From Auricularia sp. M13 (lineage: Eukaryota; Basidiomycota; Agaricomycetes; Auriculariales; Auriculariaceae), in the NCBI GenBank assembly GCA_037042915.1, contig CM073193.1, positions 2,294,001-2,358,000 on the forward strand: DNA of 64,000 nt. The letters are read 5' to 3'. The notes under the pieces are model-generated. The model saw only the letters and a program-made list of their open reading frames with translations. It did not search any database and was not told where the DNA came from. The position numbers were made by a program, and so were the translations under genes. Shown here one piece after another: positions 32,503 to 44,230 of the stretch (the first letter of the stretch is position 1; each line of letters starts with the position of its first letter).

Positions 32503-33022
32503 CGAAGAAAGAGGCTCAGGAAAGCGAAGAGATATCGATTCGCGTCATCCGCAGGGATACTGGGTCCCAGTATATATATATATGCAAGTATGTCGCACTG
32601 ACAACCGACAGAGATCCCAGCAGTGGGCGGCATGGACTCGGAGGGCATGTGCCGCAGGTTAGGTGGATGCGCAGCTGATTTACTGTATTGGATGGGCCCG
32701 CATGCGCAGGCTCGCGGGGCATATCAGTCGCGCCGCAGTCGGATGAAAGACAGGCTGAGCAGATCTCCGGATTGGGAGCATGATACTTACGCGAGCACAT
32801 GGGAGTCGTTGAGAGTGGTCGTGTCGACTCCATGGATCATGGTCGAGGAAAGCTGTCTGTACTCACGTAGCCCCGATGCCCATTGTAGTGGAAGGCGTAT
32901 TTGCAGACTAATGAATGAGTGGCCACTGGGGCATGGCCTGCATGCGAAATTTCTGGTCATCACCAGGGATGCAAGCGCATGTCACCGAAGCTTGCAGTAA
33001 AGGGTGTGGTTATTTCTATAAA
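32503..33022. other. Intergenic region between subtilisin and uL24m genes
   Basis: This is 520 bp with a TA dinucleotide run near 32572-32583. It is the presumed promoter of the protease. No gene seen. Confidence 0.4.
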
Positions 33023-34302
33023 TTACGCACTGGCAGTAGAAGGAATAGAATATGGCGTATTGAGAGTAGACGTCCCGGGAAGAACCTGGTTCTCCTCTTC
33101 GACGAGCACGGTCTCGCGCAGCTGGCGTATTCTGCGCGCCTCCTTCTTTGCGCGCCGTATCTTCTTCTTTTCGACGCGCGCGAGGGCGCCACGGGCAATG
33201 GCACGGCGTAGACGCTCGTCCTTCTTCTCCTGGATGACGCGCTCGCGGAAGCGCCACTCCGCCTCGGCGCGGGCGTCTGAGCGCGTGCGGCCGTCGAGGT
33301 TGGCAAGCTGCTCGGCGAGAATGTCGGCGCGCAGCTTCTTGAGGCGCGCCTGCTTCTCTTGCCACCGCTTCTGCTTCTTCGCGCGCGAGTGCGGGTTGGC
33401 GAGCTCGGCGGCGAGGAAGTGCTCGATCGGCAGCGAGGCGTCGTACGTCTCTGGCGTGCGCAAGGACTCGAGGTACGCGTTCGCGACGTCCTCGGTGAGG
33501 GAAACTGTTGGCGCCGGAGGGACGTATGTGACGCGCCGGGCGTCTTCCTCGAGCGTGTCGTAGGGCGTCGCTGTGGAAGAGGTACTGAGTGACGCGTAGC
33601 AGCAGGAAGAAGACAGAATGCTTACGGTCAGGGATTGGAACCTCTGGTATGGGCTCTGGCCAAGGAATTTCGAGTTTGTCTGCTTTATTCCAGCCAGGTA
33701 TCGGGGGGTCGGTGGCTGCAGCATATCGCGTCCAACTCCAGCGGTGGCTGCCGTCGTAGGCCCAGACGGGAGGGCTCTTTGCTACTCGGCGCGCAAAGAC
33801 ACTGCGCGTGCGGGTGATTTAGCAGACGCGCAGCTAGTGTGCCGCAACGACGCACGGGACGACCTCCGGCTTGTCCGAGCCAGGCTTTGGCGGGAACTCG
33901 AAGTTGTCGACGAGCAGCTGGAGGTTTTGGTAGCGGAACGGCTTGAGGGTCTCCTGGCCCTCGCCGCGCTGCGGGTGCGTGTGAGCGCTGGGGACGCGGA
34001 CAGCAGCGGGTAGGACTGACAGATTTTATGCCTCTGAGAAAGACATGGTTTGTGAATTTGTTGATGGAGTAGACCTCGTGGACGGTGTTGGACCTGTCTC
34101 CGCGGATGCGGACTCTGTCGCCGGGGACGATGTTCCAGTATTTTACGCGGTCCTCGATGGGCGGGACGGCGACGGAGGCAAAGACGGGGAAGCGGTTGCT
34201 GCTGATGATGCTCGGGTTCTCCAGGTGCCGGAAGTCGCGCGTGTACTGGCTGCGGGTCGTCGTCGCCACGTACTTGCCGAATGCCATCCGGAGGCGCGAC
34301 AT
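33023..34302 (-). CDS. MRPL40: Mitochondrial large-subunit ribosomal protein uL24m
   Basis: It starts MSRLRMAFGKYVATTTRSQY; residues 45-80 hold the KOW motif WNIVPGDRVRIRGDRSNTVHEV with FTNHVFLRG. Next exons give YQNLQLLVDNFEFPPKPGSD and KPEVVP, then VFARRVAKSPPVWAYDGSHR with WSWTRYAAATDP. The fungal C-terminal extension (TYVPPAPTVSL, then a long Arg/Lys/Glu coiled coil) ends TPYSIPSTASA. That extension is usual for yeast-type Mrpl40 proteins. Import to mitochondria is expected from the basic N-terminus. Four or five exons are inferred. Confidence 0.85.
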
Positions 34303-34465
34303 TCTCGTTCAGACCGGCGGCGGCGGCGGCAGCGGCAGCGGCACGACGCGGGCCACGTACAAACTCCGCTGCTCAAGCTCTTCCTCCCCGCCCCGCCACT
34401 GCCCCGTCCGCTGCACCCACCAGCAGCCCGCAGCGCCCAGACAGTGCCCAGGCGCGCGAGACACG
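34303..34465. promoter_or_regulatory. Divergent promoter, uL24m / MBP1-like gene
   Basis: 163 bp lie between opposite start codons. The sequence contains GGC/GCA repeats and CG-rich words. I do not see a clear MCB (ACGCGT) box. Confidence 0.4.
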
Positions 34466-36913
34466 ATGTCCGACGCTCAGATATACAAGGTCCCGTCCGC
34501 CAGCGCTGCTCCCGCCATCATCTGACACCGTCTCCCAGGCCACGTACAGCGGCGTGCCCGTCTTCGAGGCGTGCGTCCTCCCCACGCGCTGCAGCCCCGC
34601 CCGTGCTCGCTGACACCGTCCAGCCAGATCAAGGGCGTCGCAGTCATGCGCCGACGCGCAGACGGCTGGCTCAACGCGACTCAGATTCTCAAGGTCGCCG
34701 GCTTCGACAAGCCCCAGCGCACCCGCATCCTCGAGCGCGACGTCCAGAAGGGCCACCACGAGAAGGTCCAGGGCGGCTACGGCAAGTACCAAGGTGCGTT
34801 TAGCCCGCCTCCTGTGCCACCGCTAGCACCGACCACGACGCGCTCCCGCCGCTCCCTCAGGCACCTGGGTCCCGCCAGAACGAGGCATGGAAATAGCACA
34901 GCAGTACGACATCGACGAACTGCTCAAGCCCATCGTCCAGTTCAAGCTGAGCGCCCAGAGTCCGCCGCCCGCCCCGAAGCATCAGTCTGCAGACAAACGC
35001 CGCCGCAATAACGACCAGTCCTCCATATCGACCCGTTCCGTCAGAGACTCTGTAAGAGGCGACTCGCCCGACCCTTCCATCTCAGAGTCGCCTGCGTCCG
35101 TGGACGATATATCCATGTCGCACGAAATGGCCTCGCCCACCTCGCGCACGCCCTCGCCGTCTTTCAGGCATCTCGCCGCCAACCGCGAACTAGACGCTGC
35201 GGCCATGCTGCGCTCGCCTATGCCGTCCACGGTCCCTGGGCGACGAATAAGTTCCCAAAGCGGCGCCGTCGTGCAGGCCAAGCCAGCCAATATGCCCGCG
35301 GAAAGCAGCCAAAAGGCGCACGCAGAGGCCATTCTCGAGTATTTCATCTCGGACACCAACACGATACCCGAACTCCTTCTCAAACCGCCGGCTGACTTTG
35401 ACCCGAACTTGGCCATCGACGACGACGGCCATACGCCCCTTCATTGGGCTTGTGCGATGGGCCGCCTTCGGATCGTCAAGCTCCTCATCGACGCAGGCGC
35501 TGATATCTACAGAATCAACAAGCAGGGGCAGACGCCCCTCATGCGCGCTGTGATGTTTGCCAACAACTACGACGTGCGCAAGTTCCCAGATTTATACGCC
35601 ATTTTGCACCCGTCCACGCTGCACATCGACATCTTCAACCGCACTGTCTTCCACCACATCGTCGACCTCGCCATGTCCAAAGGCAAGACGCAGGCGGCGC
35701 GATACTACATGGACATCGTGCTTCGCCGCCTCTTGGATTACACCAAGGAGCTCGCGGATATCCTCAACTGGCGGGACGAGGATGGAGAGACGGCTCTCAC
35801 GATGGCCGCTCGCTGTCGCAACAAGAAGCTGTGCAAGATGCTCATCGACTTTGGCGCCGATCCCTCCATACTGAACAATGACGGGAAGAGCGCGGAGATG
35901 TACATCATCGAGGACGAGCAGTTCCGCGCGTCGCCCATCCTGGGCCCACGCACGATGCAGCAGCTCAACTACCGCGTCTCGCAGATCGTGCACGCGCCCA
36001 CCATCGAGGACGCCGGGCGGCTTATGGACAAGCCGCGCCTGCGCATGTCGCAGACGGCCGAGCGCGCGTCGATGCGCTCCCCGAACGACGTTGCCACGCT
36101 GCTGATGGACCTCGCGGCCAGCATGGACCGCGAGTTCGAGAAGCTCGACCAGGAATCGTCCCAGGCGCAGCACGTCCTCGCCTCGTGTCTGAGCGAGATG
36201 AAAGACCACGACCACTCCCTCGCGCAGTACAAGAAGCAGACGGATAAGCTCGAGCCCGCCAAGGCGCGCTTTGCGATGCTGCAGGGGCTCTTTGCGACGC
36301 AGCTCAACATACGCTACCGCCAGGCGTGGGAGCGCTGGATCAAGGACCAGGAGAAGCGCGATCAGCTCGCGCGCGAGGCGGGGCTGATTCCCAGTGGGAG
36401 TGGGAGTGGGAACGGGGGCAGCTCGTCTGCGGCGGAGGCGATGGCGGTGGATGGTCCGCCCGCTGAGGACGCTGCTCCGGTTGCCGGCGCGAAGCGCAAG
36501 CGCGGGCAGGCGGAGGAGGAGGAGGACGACTTCTCGGACGTCGTGGCGACGTACGCGATGATGCCCGCCGATGAGGAGGAGCGCAAACGCCAGTGCGCTG
36601 CGCTGCGCGAGGAGATCGTGCAGGCGCGCAAGCGGCGCCGCGAGCGGTTTGGCGAGCTCGTCAAGATGCAGGCCGAGGTGGGCACCGGCAGCAAGCTCGC
36701 GGATTATAGAAGACTGGTCGTCAATGCCTTGAACAATAATGTCAAGGATGAAGACCTGGATGTTGTGCTGCCGCAGCTGCTTGAGGTGCGCTTACGGCTC
36801 TTTTCCTCCGTTAATTTGGAATTCACTGACAGGTCTGGTTTTCGTAGTCCATCCAAGCTGAGGAGGGTGTATGGCATCAGCCTACGAACGCGAAGGCGTC
36901 GGCTGCTGGCTAG
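34466..36913 (+). CDS. MBP1: APSES transcription factor with ankyrin repeats (MBP1/SWI4-Res type)
   Basis: This is the DNA-binding subunit of the MBF/SBF G1/S transcription complex. Five exons are inferred. The first is only 24 nt (MSDAQIYK, 34466-34489); the next gives [10 protein letters not shown]. The APSES/KilA-N domain reads [40 protein letters not shown], and [15 protein letters not shown] Ser/Pro-rich linker is followed by ankyrin repeats ([51 protein letters not shown]). A C-terminal coiled-coil region includes [20 protein letters not shown]. The last exon ends NAKASAAG at 36913. Domain order and length match MBP1-family proteins and not SWI6, which lacks an active APSES domain. Confidence 0.92.
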
Positions 36914-37052
36914 TTGGCGCTGCTGGATGATGATGATATGTATATTGGCGTCGTGCTTGGTCTAGGGACTGCTTTGTCTCGCGTGTGATATGTGTTTGTG
37001 TAACGCAATGTAATAGTACATCAATATGTACACTCTCGAACGTCTTTTCCTC

Positions 37053-37849
37053 TCAGGCGCCGTAGTATAAGCGGTGTGCGACCTCATCGACGACCCAGTT
37101 GAGGCCTTCGACGAGGTTCTGGCCTGTGACGGCACTGCAGGGTTGGATTTTCCACCGGTGCGACTTGATGGAACGGAGGTCGAGCGCCTGTGGTGCGGTG
37201 AGCGGTCACGGAAGGAGGCGCAGGGGCTTGGACGCACATCGCGGATTTCATCGTCTGTGAGGGAGCCCGGGATGTCCTGCTTGTTGACAAAGACCAGGAG
37301 AGATGCGCCTGCTAATCTCTGTATAGACCATCAGGGAGTGTCCCGGTGTTAAGAGGCTACATACGTCTTCCTGGAGGAGCGAGTGCAGCTCGGCTCGACA
37401 GTCGTCGAGGCGCAGACGGTCGCTCGAGTCGACAACCCAGACGATCGCGTCCGTCTGCTCGAAGTAGTTACGCCAGTACGGTCTGAGGGTTCTCTGGCCG
37501 CCGACGTCCCCTGCGCCGGGCGTTCATACAGCGCGGGAGGCGATGTGGCGCGGGATACGCACAGACGTTGAGAGTGTATCTGCGAGCGCTGAGGACTAGT
37601 GCAGGCGGAGGAAACGGGGCACTGACGAGTTGTGGACGAAGGTCTTGATGTTGAAGCCCAGCGTCGGGCTGATGGTGGATATGTCCTCGTTGTTGAGCCG
37701 CTTGAGGATGGTCGTCTTGCCTGCGTTGTCGAGCCCTCTGAGTACTCGTCAGGCCGCGTCGAGCAGAACAAGGGACAGACTCACAGAAAGAGCAGGCGCA
37801 TTTCCTTCTCCTTTCTGCGGTTCTTGCGGATGACTGTGAGCAGGCCCAT
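37053..37849 (-). CDS. ARL2: ARL2-type small GTPase (Alp41/Cin4)
   Basis: ARL2 controls tubulin folding cofactors. The protein reads [20 protein letters not shown], then [14 protein letters not shown] (P-loop), then [13 protein letters not shown] (switch I). Next are [20 protein letters not shown] (switch II), [10 protein letters not shown] (NKxD) and the [19 protein letters not shown] region, ending YYGA. The MGLL start offers Gly2 but not a strong myristoylation context, as expected for ARL2. The RxxRKEKEMR basic stretch and [10 protein letters not shown] distinguish it from ARF1. Five exons are inferred. The start codon is 48 bp from that of the divergent ICP55 gene. Confidence 0.9.
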
Positions 37850-37897
37850 CGTGCACGAGTCCAAGTCGCGAGCGCGGCTGCGACCGGAACGCGTCCG
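37850..37897. promoter_or_regulatory. 48-bp divergent gap, ARL2 / ICP55
   Basis: Only 48 bp separate the two start codons. Core promoter elements or 5' leaders must overlap each other or the neighbouring first exon. Confidence 0.6.
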
Positions 37898-40055
37898 ATG
37901 CTTGCCCGCCTCCCCCTCGCTGCTCGTCGCTTCCGGACGACGGCGCGATGCTACGCGACGCTCAAGCCCGCGCCGTTTGGCCAGCCGCGCCCGGAGTCGC
38001 ACCCGCACCTGCTCCAGCCCGGCGAGATCACGCCCGGGATACACGCCACGGAATTCGAGGCGCGTCGCGCGCGCCTCATGGATGCGCTGCCCGCCAACAG
38101 CGTCGTGGTCGCCGTCGCTGCACCTATCGCATATATGAGCGAACGTGCGCTCGCCTCCCTAGCCCCTTTTCACTCGCTGACCCTTAGACACAGGAATTTT
38201 GTGAGCTGTCGCCCGCAAACGCGTCCCCGGCGTGCTCATGCGTCATACAGCTACCGTTATCGTCAGAATAGCAACTTTCTGTACCTCACGGGATGGCAGG
38301 AACCGTCTGCGGCTGTCGTTATGCGTGCGTGACGTGCGCATTCGCGCTGCATAAATCGCTCATGTGGCTGGCTACAGGGAAATCTTCCGCTGGTCGAGGC
38401 TACGATCTCACCGCCTTTGTCAATCCCAAGGACACATATGAAGAGCTCTGGGAAGGTGCACGGTGCGTAACCTCGTGCCTCGTTCGTTTCGTGCTCTGAC
38501 GCGCGAACACTAAGCACAGGACTTGACGCCGCAGTGTCCCTGCTGAATGCAGACGAGGTGGGTCAATGCGCTCTTGTTAACACCGAGGCTCACCTCGTGG
38601 CAGGTGCTGGAGTATGATCGCTTCCTTGGACACTTCCGGGAGCTGCTGAAGGACGAGCGGAACGTCGTGTATGTCGATTCTGACCTCGACGCCGCGCCGC
38701 ACTGGGTCAAGGGTCGGAACGCCAGCAACCTGGTGACGGAATTCTTCCGCTCGCGGCAGAAACAACGACGCAGTCTGAAGGCTGAGCTGGGCCGGTATCG
38801 TGCGGTTAAGAGCCCTGCGGAGCAGGCGATAATGCGTCGGGCGGCAGACATTACTGCTGATGCCCACACCAAGGTGCGTCGCCTTTGTGCTTGAGGCGTA
38901 ATTTGACCCTTGCGTGGTAGACGATGTGTTATACCAAGGCCGGCCTATCCGAGGCACAGCTTGAGGCACATTTCACGTATATTACTGCGAGGGCGGGCAG
39001 CCAGCGGCTGGCGTATGTCCCCGTGGTCGCCTCTGGGTGCGTGCCGTTCCTCGACATCCTCGCCCGCAATAAGTCAATGAAGCCCGATCCAGCGCGAATG
39101 GACTCGCGATACACTACGTGGCCAACACTGCGCTCGTGGAAGACGGCGAGCTCGTCCTTATGGACGCTGGCTGCGAGTACAAGTGAGTTCCAGCGCCTGA
39201 CGTTTTTGAAAATGGTCTGAATGCTCTGCCAGCGGTTATGCGTCCGATCTCAGTAAGCACTCTCCTGCGCTGCGTGGGGTACGCACTAAACAAAAGCTAG
39301 CGCGGACATGGCCTGTCTCTGGGACGTTCACGTCGCCGCAGCGGGACCTCTATGAGGCCGTCCTGTCCGTGCAGAAAGCCACCATAGACCTCTGCACCGC
39401 CGACAATGGCATCACTTTGCATGATCTCCAGTTCCATTGTTGCCGCTTGCTGTCGGCTGAGTTGGTGAGGCTCGGCTTCGAGCTCAATAACCGGGACCTC
39501 GAAAGCATCTTGTTCCCGCATTCGGTTTCCCATTCTGTTGGCCTTGGTGAGTATATTTCTGATACATTCTCCATTGCTATGGGCTCATGTCGCTGTGTAT
39601 CAGACCTGCATGAACCCAACTTTGACTCGTCCACAAAGTATGTGGCCATATGGCATTTGATCGAAGGCTGACTCGTGTGTTCTAGGCTACAACCTGGAAT
39701 GGTTATTACGATTGAGCCTGGTACGCTCAGTGGGTTGTGATATTTAACCTATGCTCATGGAAATTTCCGCAGGAGTCTATGTTCCTCCCCTATCTCGGTT
39801 TCCTCAGCATTTTCACAACATTGCTATTAGGATTGAAGTGAGTGTGTTCGTCATGCTGGTTTTATTTAGCAATAACATGTGATACAGGATGAAATCCTGA
39901 TCCAGAAGGCTAGTGCTGTGGTCCTCACAGCATCTGCACCTAAGGAGGTGAGTTCACAGTGCACGAGTGTTGTTGAATCTGTGATATAACCTTCTTGTCA
40001 GATAATTGATGTTGAGGGGGCCTGCCAAGATTTATTACATTTGGGAAAGCTTTGA
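37898..40055 (+). CDS. ICP55: Intermediate cleaving peptidase 55 (Xaa-Pro aminopeptidase, mitochondrial)
   Basis: ICP55 trims one residue from proteins after mitochondrial presequence removal. The Arg-rich start MLARLPLAARRFRTTARCYA is a matrix-targeting sequence. The aminopeptidase-P N-domain has ALPANSVVVAVAAPIAYMSE and YRYRQNSNFLYLTGWQEP. The pita-bread domain has YVANTALVEDGELVLMDAGC and GYASDLTRTWPVSG (metal-binding Asp pair). It continues PHSVSHSVGL (metal-binding His), LQPGMVITIEPGVYVPP and IAIRIEDEILI (Glu ligands). The last exon after a GTGAGT intron reads IIDVEGACQDLLHLGKL. About ten exons are inferred. All five metal ligands appear present. Confidence 0.9.
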
Positions 40056-40165
40056 TCTTGTAACTTGATACAGGATGTGCCTTTGCTTGGCCCCTGTCCA
40101 ATCAAATAGGTGGCTCTGTGCAGCGAATATATATAGTAGAACCTTAATGTTGGCTTCAGCACCAA

Positions 40166-40511
40166 TGTCATGGTTTGCAGCATACACCACCGACCAGGAG
40201 GTATAGCTGACCAGGAACAGTACTCAGGAGGGGAAGGTCCAACACATATGTAATAGACCAGATCCAACCTAGAGTACATCAGAGGGCAATTGCTGGCACA
40301 TATAGTCCGAATGGAGGCAAATCGGATCCAAGTGCTCTAGACGATAAAGGAAGCCTACCAACACCAAAGCAAGGTCGGGAAACGATAGGGAAAGACATTG
40401 GGGAGGTCACTGAGGTTAATGGGAAGCAAGCGAAGGCAATGGGGGGTAAAGGGGGTCAAGGGAGGTCAAGAAAGAGCGAAGCGCTGTGCCGAAGGCACAG
40501 AATGACTCTGT
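40166..40511 (+). mobile_element. LTR-like repeat, copy 1
   Basis: It begins TGTCATGGTTTGCAGC, with ACACCACCGACCAGGAGG close behind, and includes GACCAGATCCAACCTAG near 40258 and GGGGGGTAAAGGG near 40440. The whole segment matches 59594-59934 in the opposite orientation at roughly 80% identity by eye. A TG start and length near 350 bp suggest a solo LTR. A matching CA end and target duplication were not found. Confidence 0.5.
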
Positions 40512-40860
40512 TACGATCATGCCCTCTCAGAACTGAGGGAGATCTGCAGAGCCCTCTCAGAAGTATGTGTGGACACTGTGGACCTCAGTGCGTTATTGAG
40601 CACACTGGCATGCGCAAGTGTATGGACCAAAGGCCAGAAGTCCGGAGGTCAGAACTAGCAAAAGTCGGAGCTAACAATGCTCAGACTTCTACTCCGGAAA
40701 GGCAGAGGATCTGAGGACAGAGTAGTACTAAGCTTAGTCAGACTTGGAGTTCTGACTTAGAAGAGGATCGAATTTGATTTTCAAACTGGGAACTATGGTA
40801 CAAGTCGTCAGAAGTTATATACTAAATCCAGTCGGAACATGAGCCTGCAGTGAGCTGCGG
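40512..40860. other. Unassigned spacer in the repeat island
   Basis: No coding signal. The word GCCCTCTCAGAA occurs twice (near 40520 and 40552), and CAGACTT words occur in both senses near 40680-40760. Confidence 0.3.
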
Positions 40861-40959
40861 GGACATCCCCAGCAGCTGTCAGCGCCAGGTCCAAGGAAAG
40901 CGGTGGTGGCAGCGCGTCAGCGCACACCAGCCACCCACCCGCATGTACAGGTGCACGGC

Positions 40960-41730
40960 GGGTGGGCGCGCTTGCACAGCAAAGCGCAGCCTGCTACTCC
41001 AGGAGCAGCAGGTGTGTCCCCGGTGGCCAAAGGGGCAACGGCAGTGCATTAGCAAACACCAGCAAACCACCAGCGTGCGAAACGCACGGCAGGTGGACGT
41101 GTTCACATGGCGTAGCGCAGCCTGCTGCTCCACCCAACCCCCACCTGTGACCCTGACAGCCTGTGGATCAGTCCCCAGTACGCATATCGGACTCTGCACG
41201 ACGGCACTCGATTTTCACTCCCCGTTCTGTATTCCCTTTCCTTATCCCTATCCCCGTACTTGCCCAGTCATGGGCCCCGTGTCTTAGCGCCTTGCAGGCA
41301 GCTTGCGACGGGTTATAATACACTGATTCATCATCAGCAGCCTGCTGCTCCAGGAGCAGTGGGGCGTCATCAGCGCACTACGGCGCCAAGCAGACAAAAG
41401 GGACAGCAGCGGCACGCCAGCCAGCCACCAACGTGCACAAGGCACTGCAGGTGGGCGCGCTCACATGGCGTAGCACAAGCCTGCTGCTACAGGAGCAGAG
41501 GCGTGTCCTCTGCAGCTGATGGCGCTGAGGACAAAGACAACTCAGGCGGCAGCAGCACGTCCGCAATGCGGCCAAGGTGAAGCGCAACTAGCTGCTCCCA
41601 GAGCAGCTGGCTTTGCCAGCAGACTATGGTGCCAAGGACATTGTGCCGGAGGCCGCAGCGGCGCGTTGACAGTCCCTGATGCAGCGCTCGCACAGCAAAG
41701 CGCAACCTGCTGGAGCAGTGGGGAGGCCTC
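40960..41730. repeat. Degenerate tandem repeat, unit about 110-140 bp
   Basis: A block with the order CAGGTGGGCGCGC, CACATGGCGTAGC, then GCGCAGCCTGCTGCTCC and AGGAGCAG recurs near 40985, 41115, 41338, 41475, 41585 and 41700. Copies differ by substitutions and indels; one interval is longer (about 220 bp). GC-rich, with frames open by chance. No protein family is recognised. Confidence 0.6.
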
Positions 41731-42350
41731 GGCGGACAACAGCAATGTAGATGACGTGATGGGAGGCCGCAGGACCGAGGGATGGCAGGCAACGCACATC
41801 ATGATTCATGAGTGCAGCGGTGTGCGAGCCGGAGCAGACAGTTCGAGTTCTTGAGCGTGCACGCAATAGGGGCGGCTGCAGCACGGATGTTGCTATGAGC
41901 CACCGCGCCAACCCAGAAACAACACGCAGTGCCTGAGGGTCTTGAAGCGCAACCCAGACTGAAGAACAGCGCAAGGACACTGGGAAATTGCAAAGATGGG
42001 CCTTTGTGCGCAGAGGTGGGTGGTAGAGCACATCAAGAAGCAATGCTTCCGATGCTGTGCTCTGCCGTCACAAGACGTGCTTCTTGTGTCTCTTCCACCC
42101 CAGGCAATCTGTTTGTGACCGCTTAGGCCTCTAAGCGAGACCACTGATGGCTGACCCAAGGGCCCTTTCACAGCCACCCCTCGCGGTCACCTCCAGCAGC
42201 ACCGGCCAATGCATTACTGCGCTGAAAGCGATCTGGCGTGTTCCCAGAGTATTCAGATGGTCCACTGGTATTGCCCCATCACAAATAGCTTCTAGAATCG
42301 GTTCCCTAGGTGCCTCTGAGCATGCTGCACACTGGTAGCAGCAGCAGCAA
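41731..42350. other. Unassigned sequence upstream of the KDZ fragment
   Basis: No reliable gene. Short frames on both strands have no recognised motif and no splice continuity. The N-terminal and catalytic part of a KDZ transposase would be expected here but is absent. Confidence 0.3.
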
Positions 42351-43826
42351 ATGCAGGACTCCAGCAGCAGCAGCAATGCTGCTCGTCGTTCTGGTCGTGT
42401 GCAGCAGTCTAGGAAAAACTTCTTGGAGCGCGTCGGCGCAAACAAATTGATCATGTCGGAGTATTCCGACGTGGTGAAGCTCTGGCCAAAGACCATTACC
42501 GCCATCGGCAAATATCATATCGTCAACCATAAAGACGACTGTCGCCAGAAGCGAGATATCCATCTTCTTCCCGGCATGGGTCAACTCGACAGCGACAACC
42601 CGGAACGCATCTGGGCGGTCCAGGGCAAGATCGCGACAAGCGTTCAACAAATGGGCATCAGGGCTAGGGAAGACACAATCAATGAACATTTTCAGGACTG
42701 GAACATGCAAAAAACAATTGATATGGGTGCGTATCTCGGCATCGCAAATTAACACGGTCTCAATCGCCTCAGCGGCGTTCCTGGATAGGAAGATGAAGGA
42801 TGCGCACACAGAGCGTGATTCTCAGCAGCACTACCTATCCGAACTTGAGTCGGACACACCGCAGGAAGTCTTGGACCGGTGGCATAGAGAGGTCACGGAA
42901 TGGACCGCGGCGATCATTCACCATGGAGAACCTCCGAGCGGGAGGAAGAACCCCTTCGCGCTCTCTAAGGAAAAAGGTATTATCTTCCAGGGCTATTCGC
43001 GTAAGCTTATATTCTCTCAGCGCCCACTCCCAAACAGGTCCAGGCTGCGCTGCAAGGAGAAGCTGAGGTACAAGATTTAGACGACGCTGTCGGGTCTGGA
43101 AAAAGCATTGTCAATCTCATTAGAGTTGGTTTGGAAACCGAGGAACAACAGTGTGTGAAAGAAGTGAAACCACAGCTCTGCAATTACTGATATTACATAC
43201 GGCTCAGGGTTCAGCTTCATGTGGCGCGGGAGGCGCAGAAAACCGACTCTCAGCAGGACGACATCGATTCAAAACAGGACGGCCTTCTTCGCAGGATAAG
43301 AGCGTGGCGTAGCTGGCAGCTATCTACGTTTGCGACGCTGTTCCAAGTTACGGGCGGCTCGGGCGATGACAAAGATGCCAGCACTTTGGAGGACCACACT
43401 GAAGACATCGAACTCGCTCTCCCCGGCTCTCTAGTGAACGACAACCGGTACAACAAGCTCGAACCATTCAAACAGTTCATTTACCTCGAGAAGCAACTGC
43501 GCGAGGCAAAGGCTCACGAGGCTGTCCGGTCCCTCCGCAAATACATCACTGTGAGAACAGCGATGAACGCGAAACGTCCCAAAGGCATCACCCAAAAAAC
43601 CCAGGCCTACAAGTCCCTGGAACACGTGCGAAGCCAGGTTAAACTTTGGGAGACTTATTACATTCAGGTATATGAGCGACTATCAGCTCTCAGACTGCCG
43701 ATGGCGCCGTATCTGCGAGAATTGACAAAGGACGACTTGCGGGACTTGGACATGTCAGGAGCCCGGGTCATGAGAAAACCGTGCGCACGTGCGCGGGGTC
43801 CGTGCACAACAGTAATCCTGCCCTAG
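42351..43826 (+). pseudogene. KDZ transposase, C-terminal fragment
   Basis: The first exon carries HLLPGMGQLDSDNPERIWAV, then MGIRAREDTINEHFQDWNMQ. This is the family block in which PGVGRxDGExPERxWA is followed by GxRxDTLxDHFxDWN. An intron (GTGCGT...CTCAG, about 42727-42770) leads to AAFLDRKMKDAHTERDSQQH. Two more introns (near 42975-43036 and 43150-43207) keep the frame, giving VQAALQGEAEVQDLDD and AREAQKTDSQQDDIDSKQDG. The end has FIYLEKQLREAKAHEAVRSL and VKLWETYYIQVYERLSALRL. The upstream two-thirds, with the catalytic residues, is missing. The remaining frame is uninterrupted. Confidence 0.75.
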
Positions 43827-44230
43827 AAGACTGTTCAGACATCCTAGACTCATTGTTGAAGGTTATTCCAGTAGCTTACACCTATGCGCACATGTTTGTG
43901 TGCACAAACCCATCAAACCTTAAAAAATGGCCAAGATATTATCAGAATACTAGTTCCATGTTCCGTGCGCACTTGCGCACGTGAACACAGGTGTGCGCAT
44001 GGACTGCGCACGGATTTTACACACTGCGCACAAAAGTTGAAATCATGCACACGGATTGTAAATCTGTGTGCACGGATGAAGGACGACTGTGCACGGATTG
44101 TCATTTTGTGCACACAAGATTTTGGACCCTGCGCACAGATGTTAGAATCATGCACACGGACATGGTAGACATGCGCACAGACATGCTGACACTGCGCACG
44201 GATTTTGTGTGATGCGCACGGATTCTGTAT
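43773..44230 (+). repeat. TGCGCAC(GGAT) degenerate array, left
   Basis: About ten copies of TGCGCAC, many extended to TGCGCACGGATT, plus variants such as TGCACACGGA, lie in the same orientation. Spacing is irregular, roughly 20-45 bp in the dense part (43960-44225). The array starts inside the 3' end of the KDZ reading frame. Confidence 0.7.
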
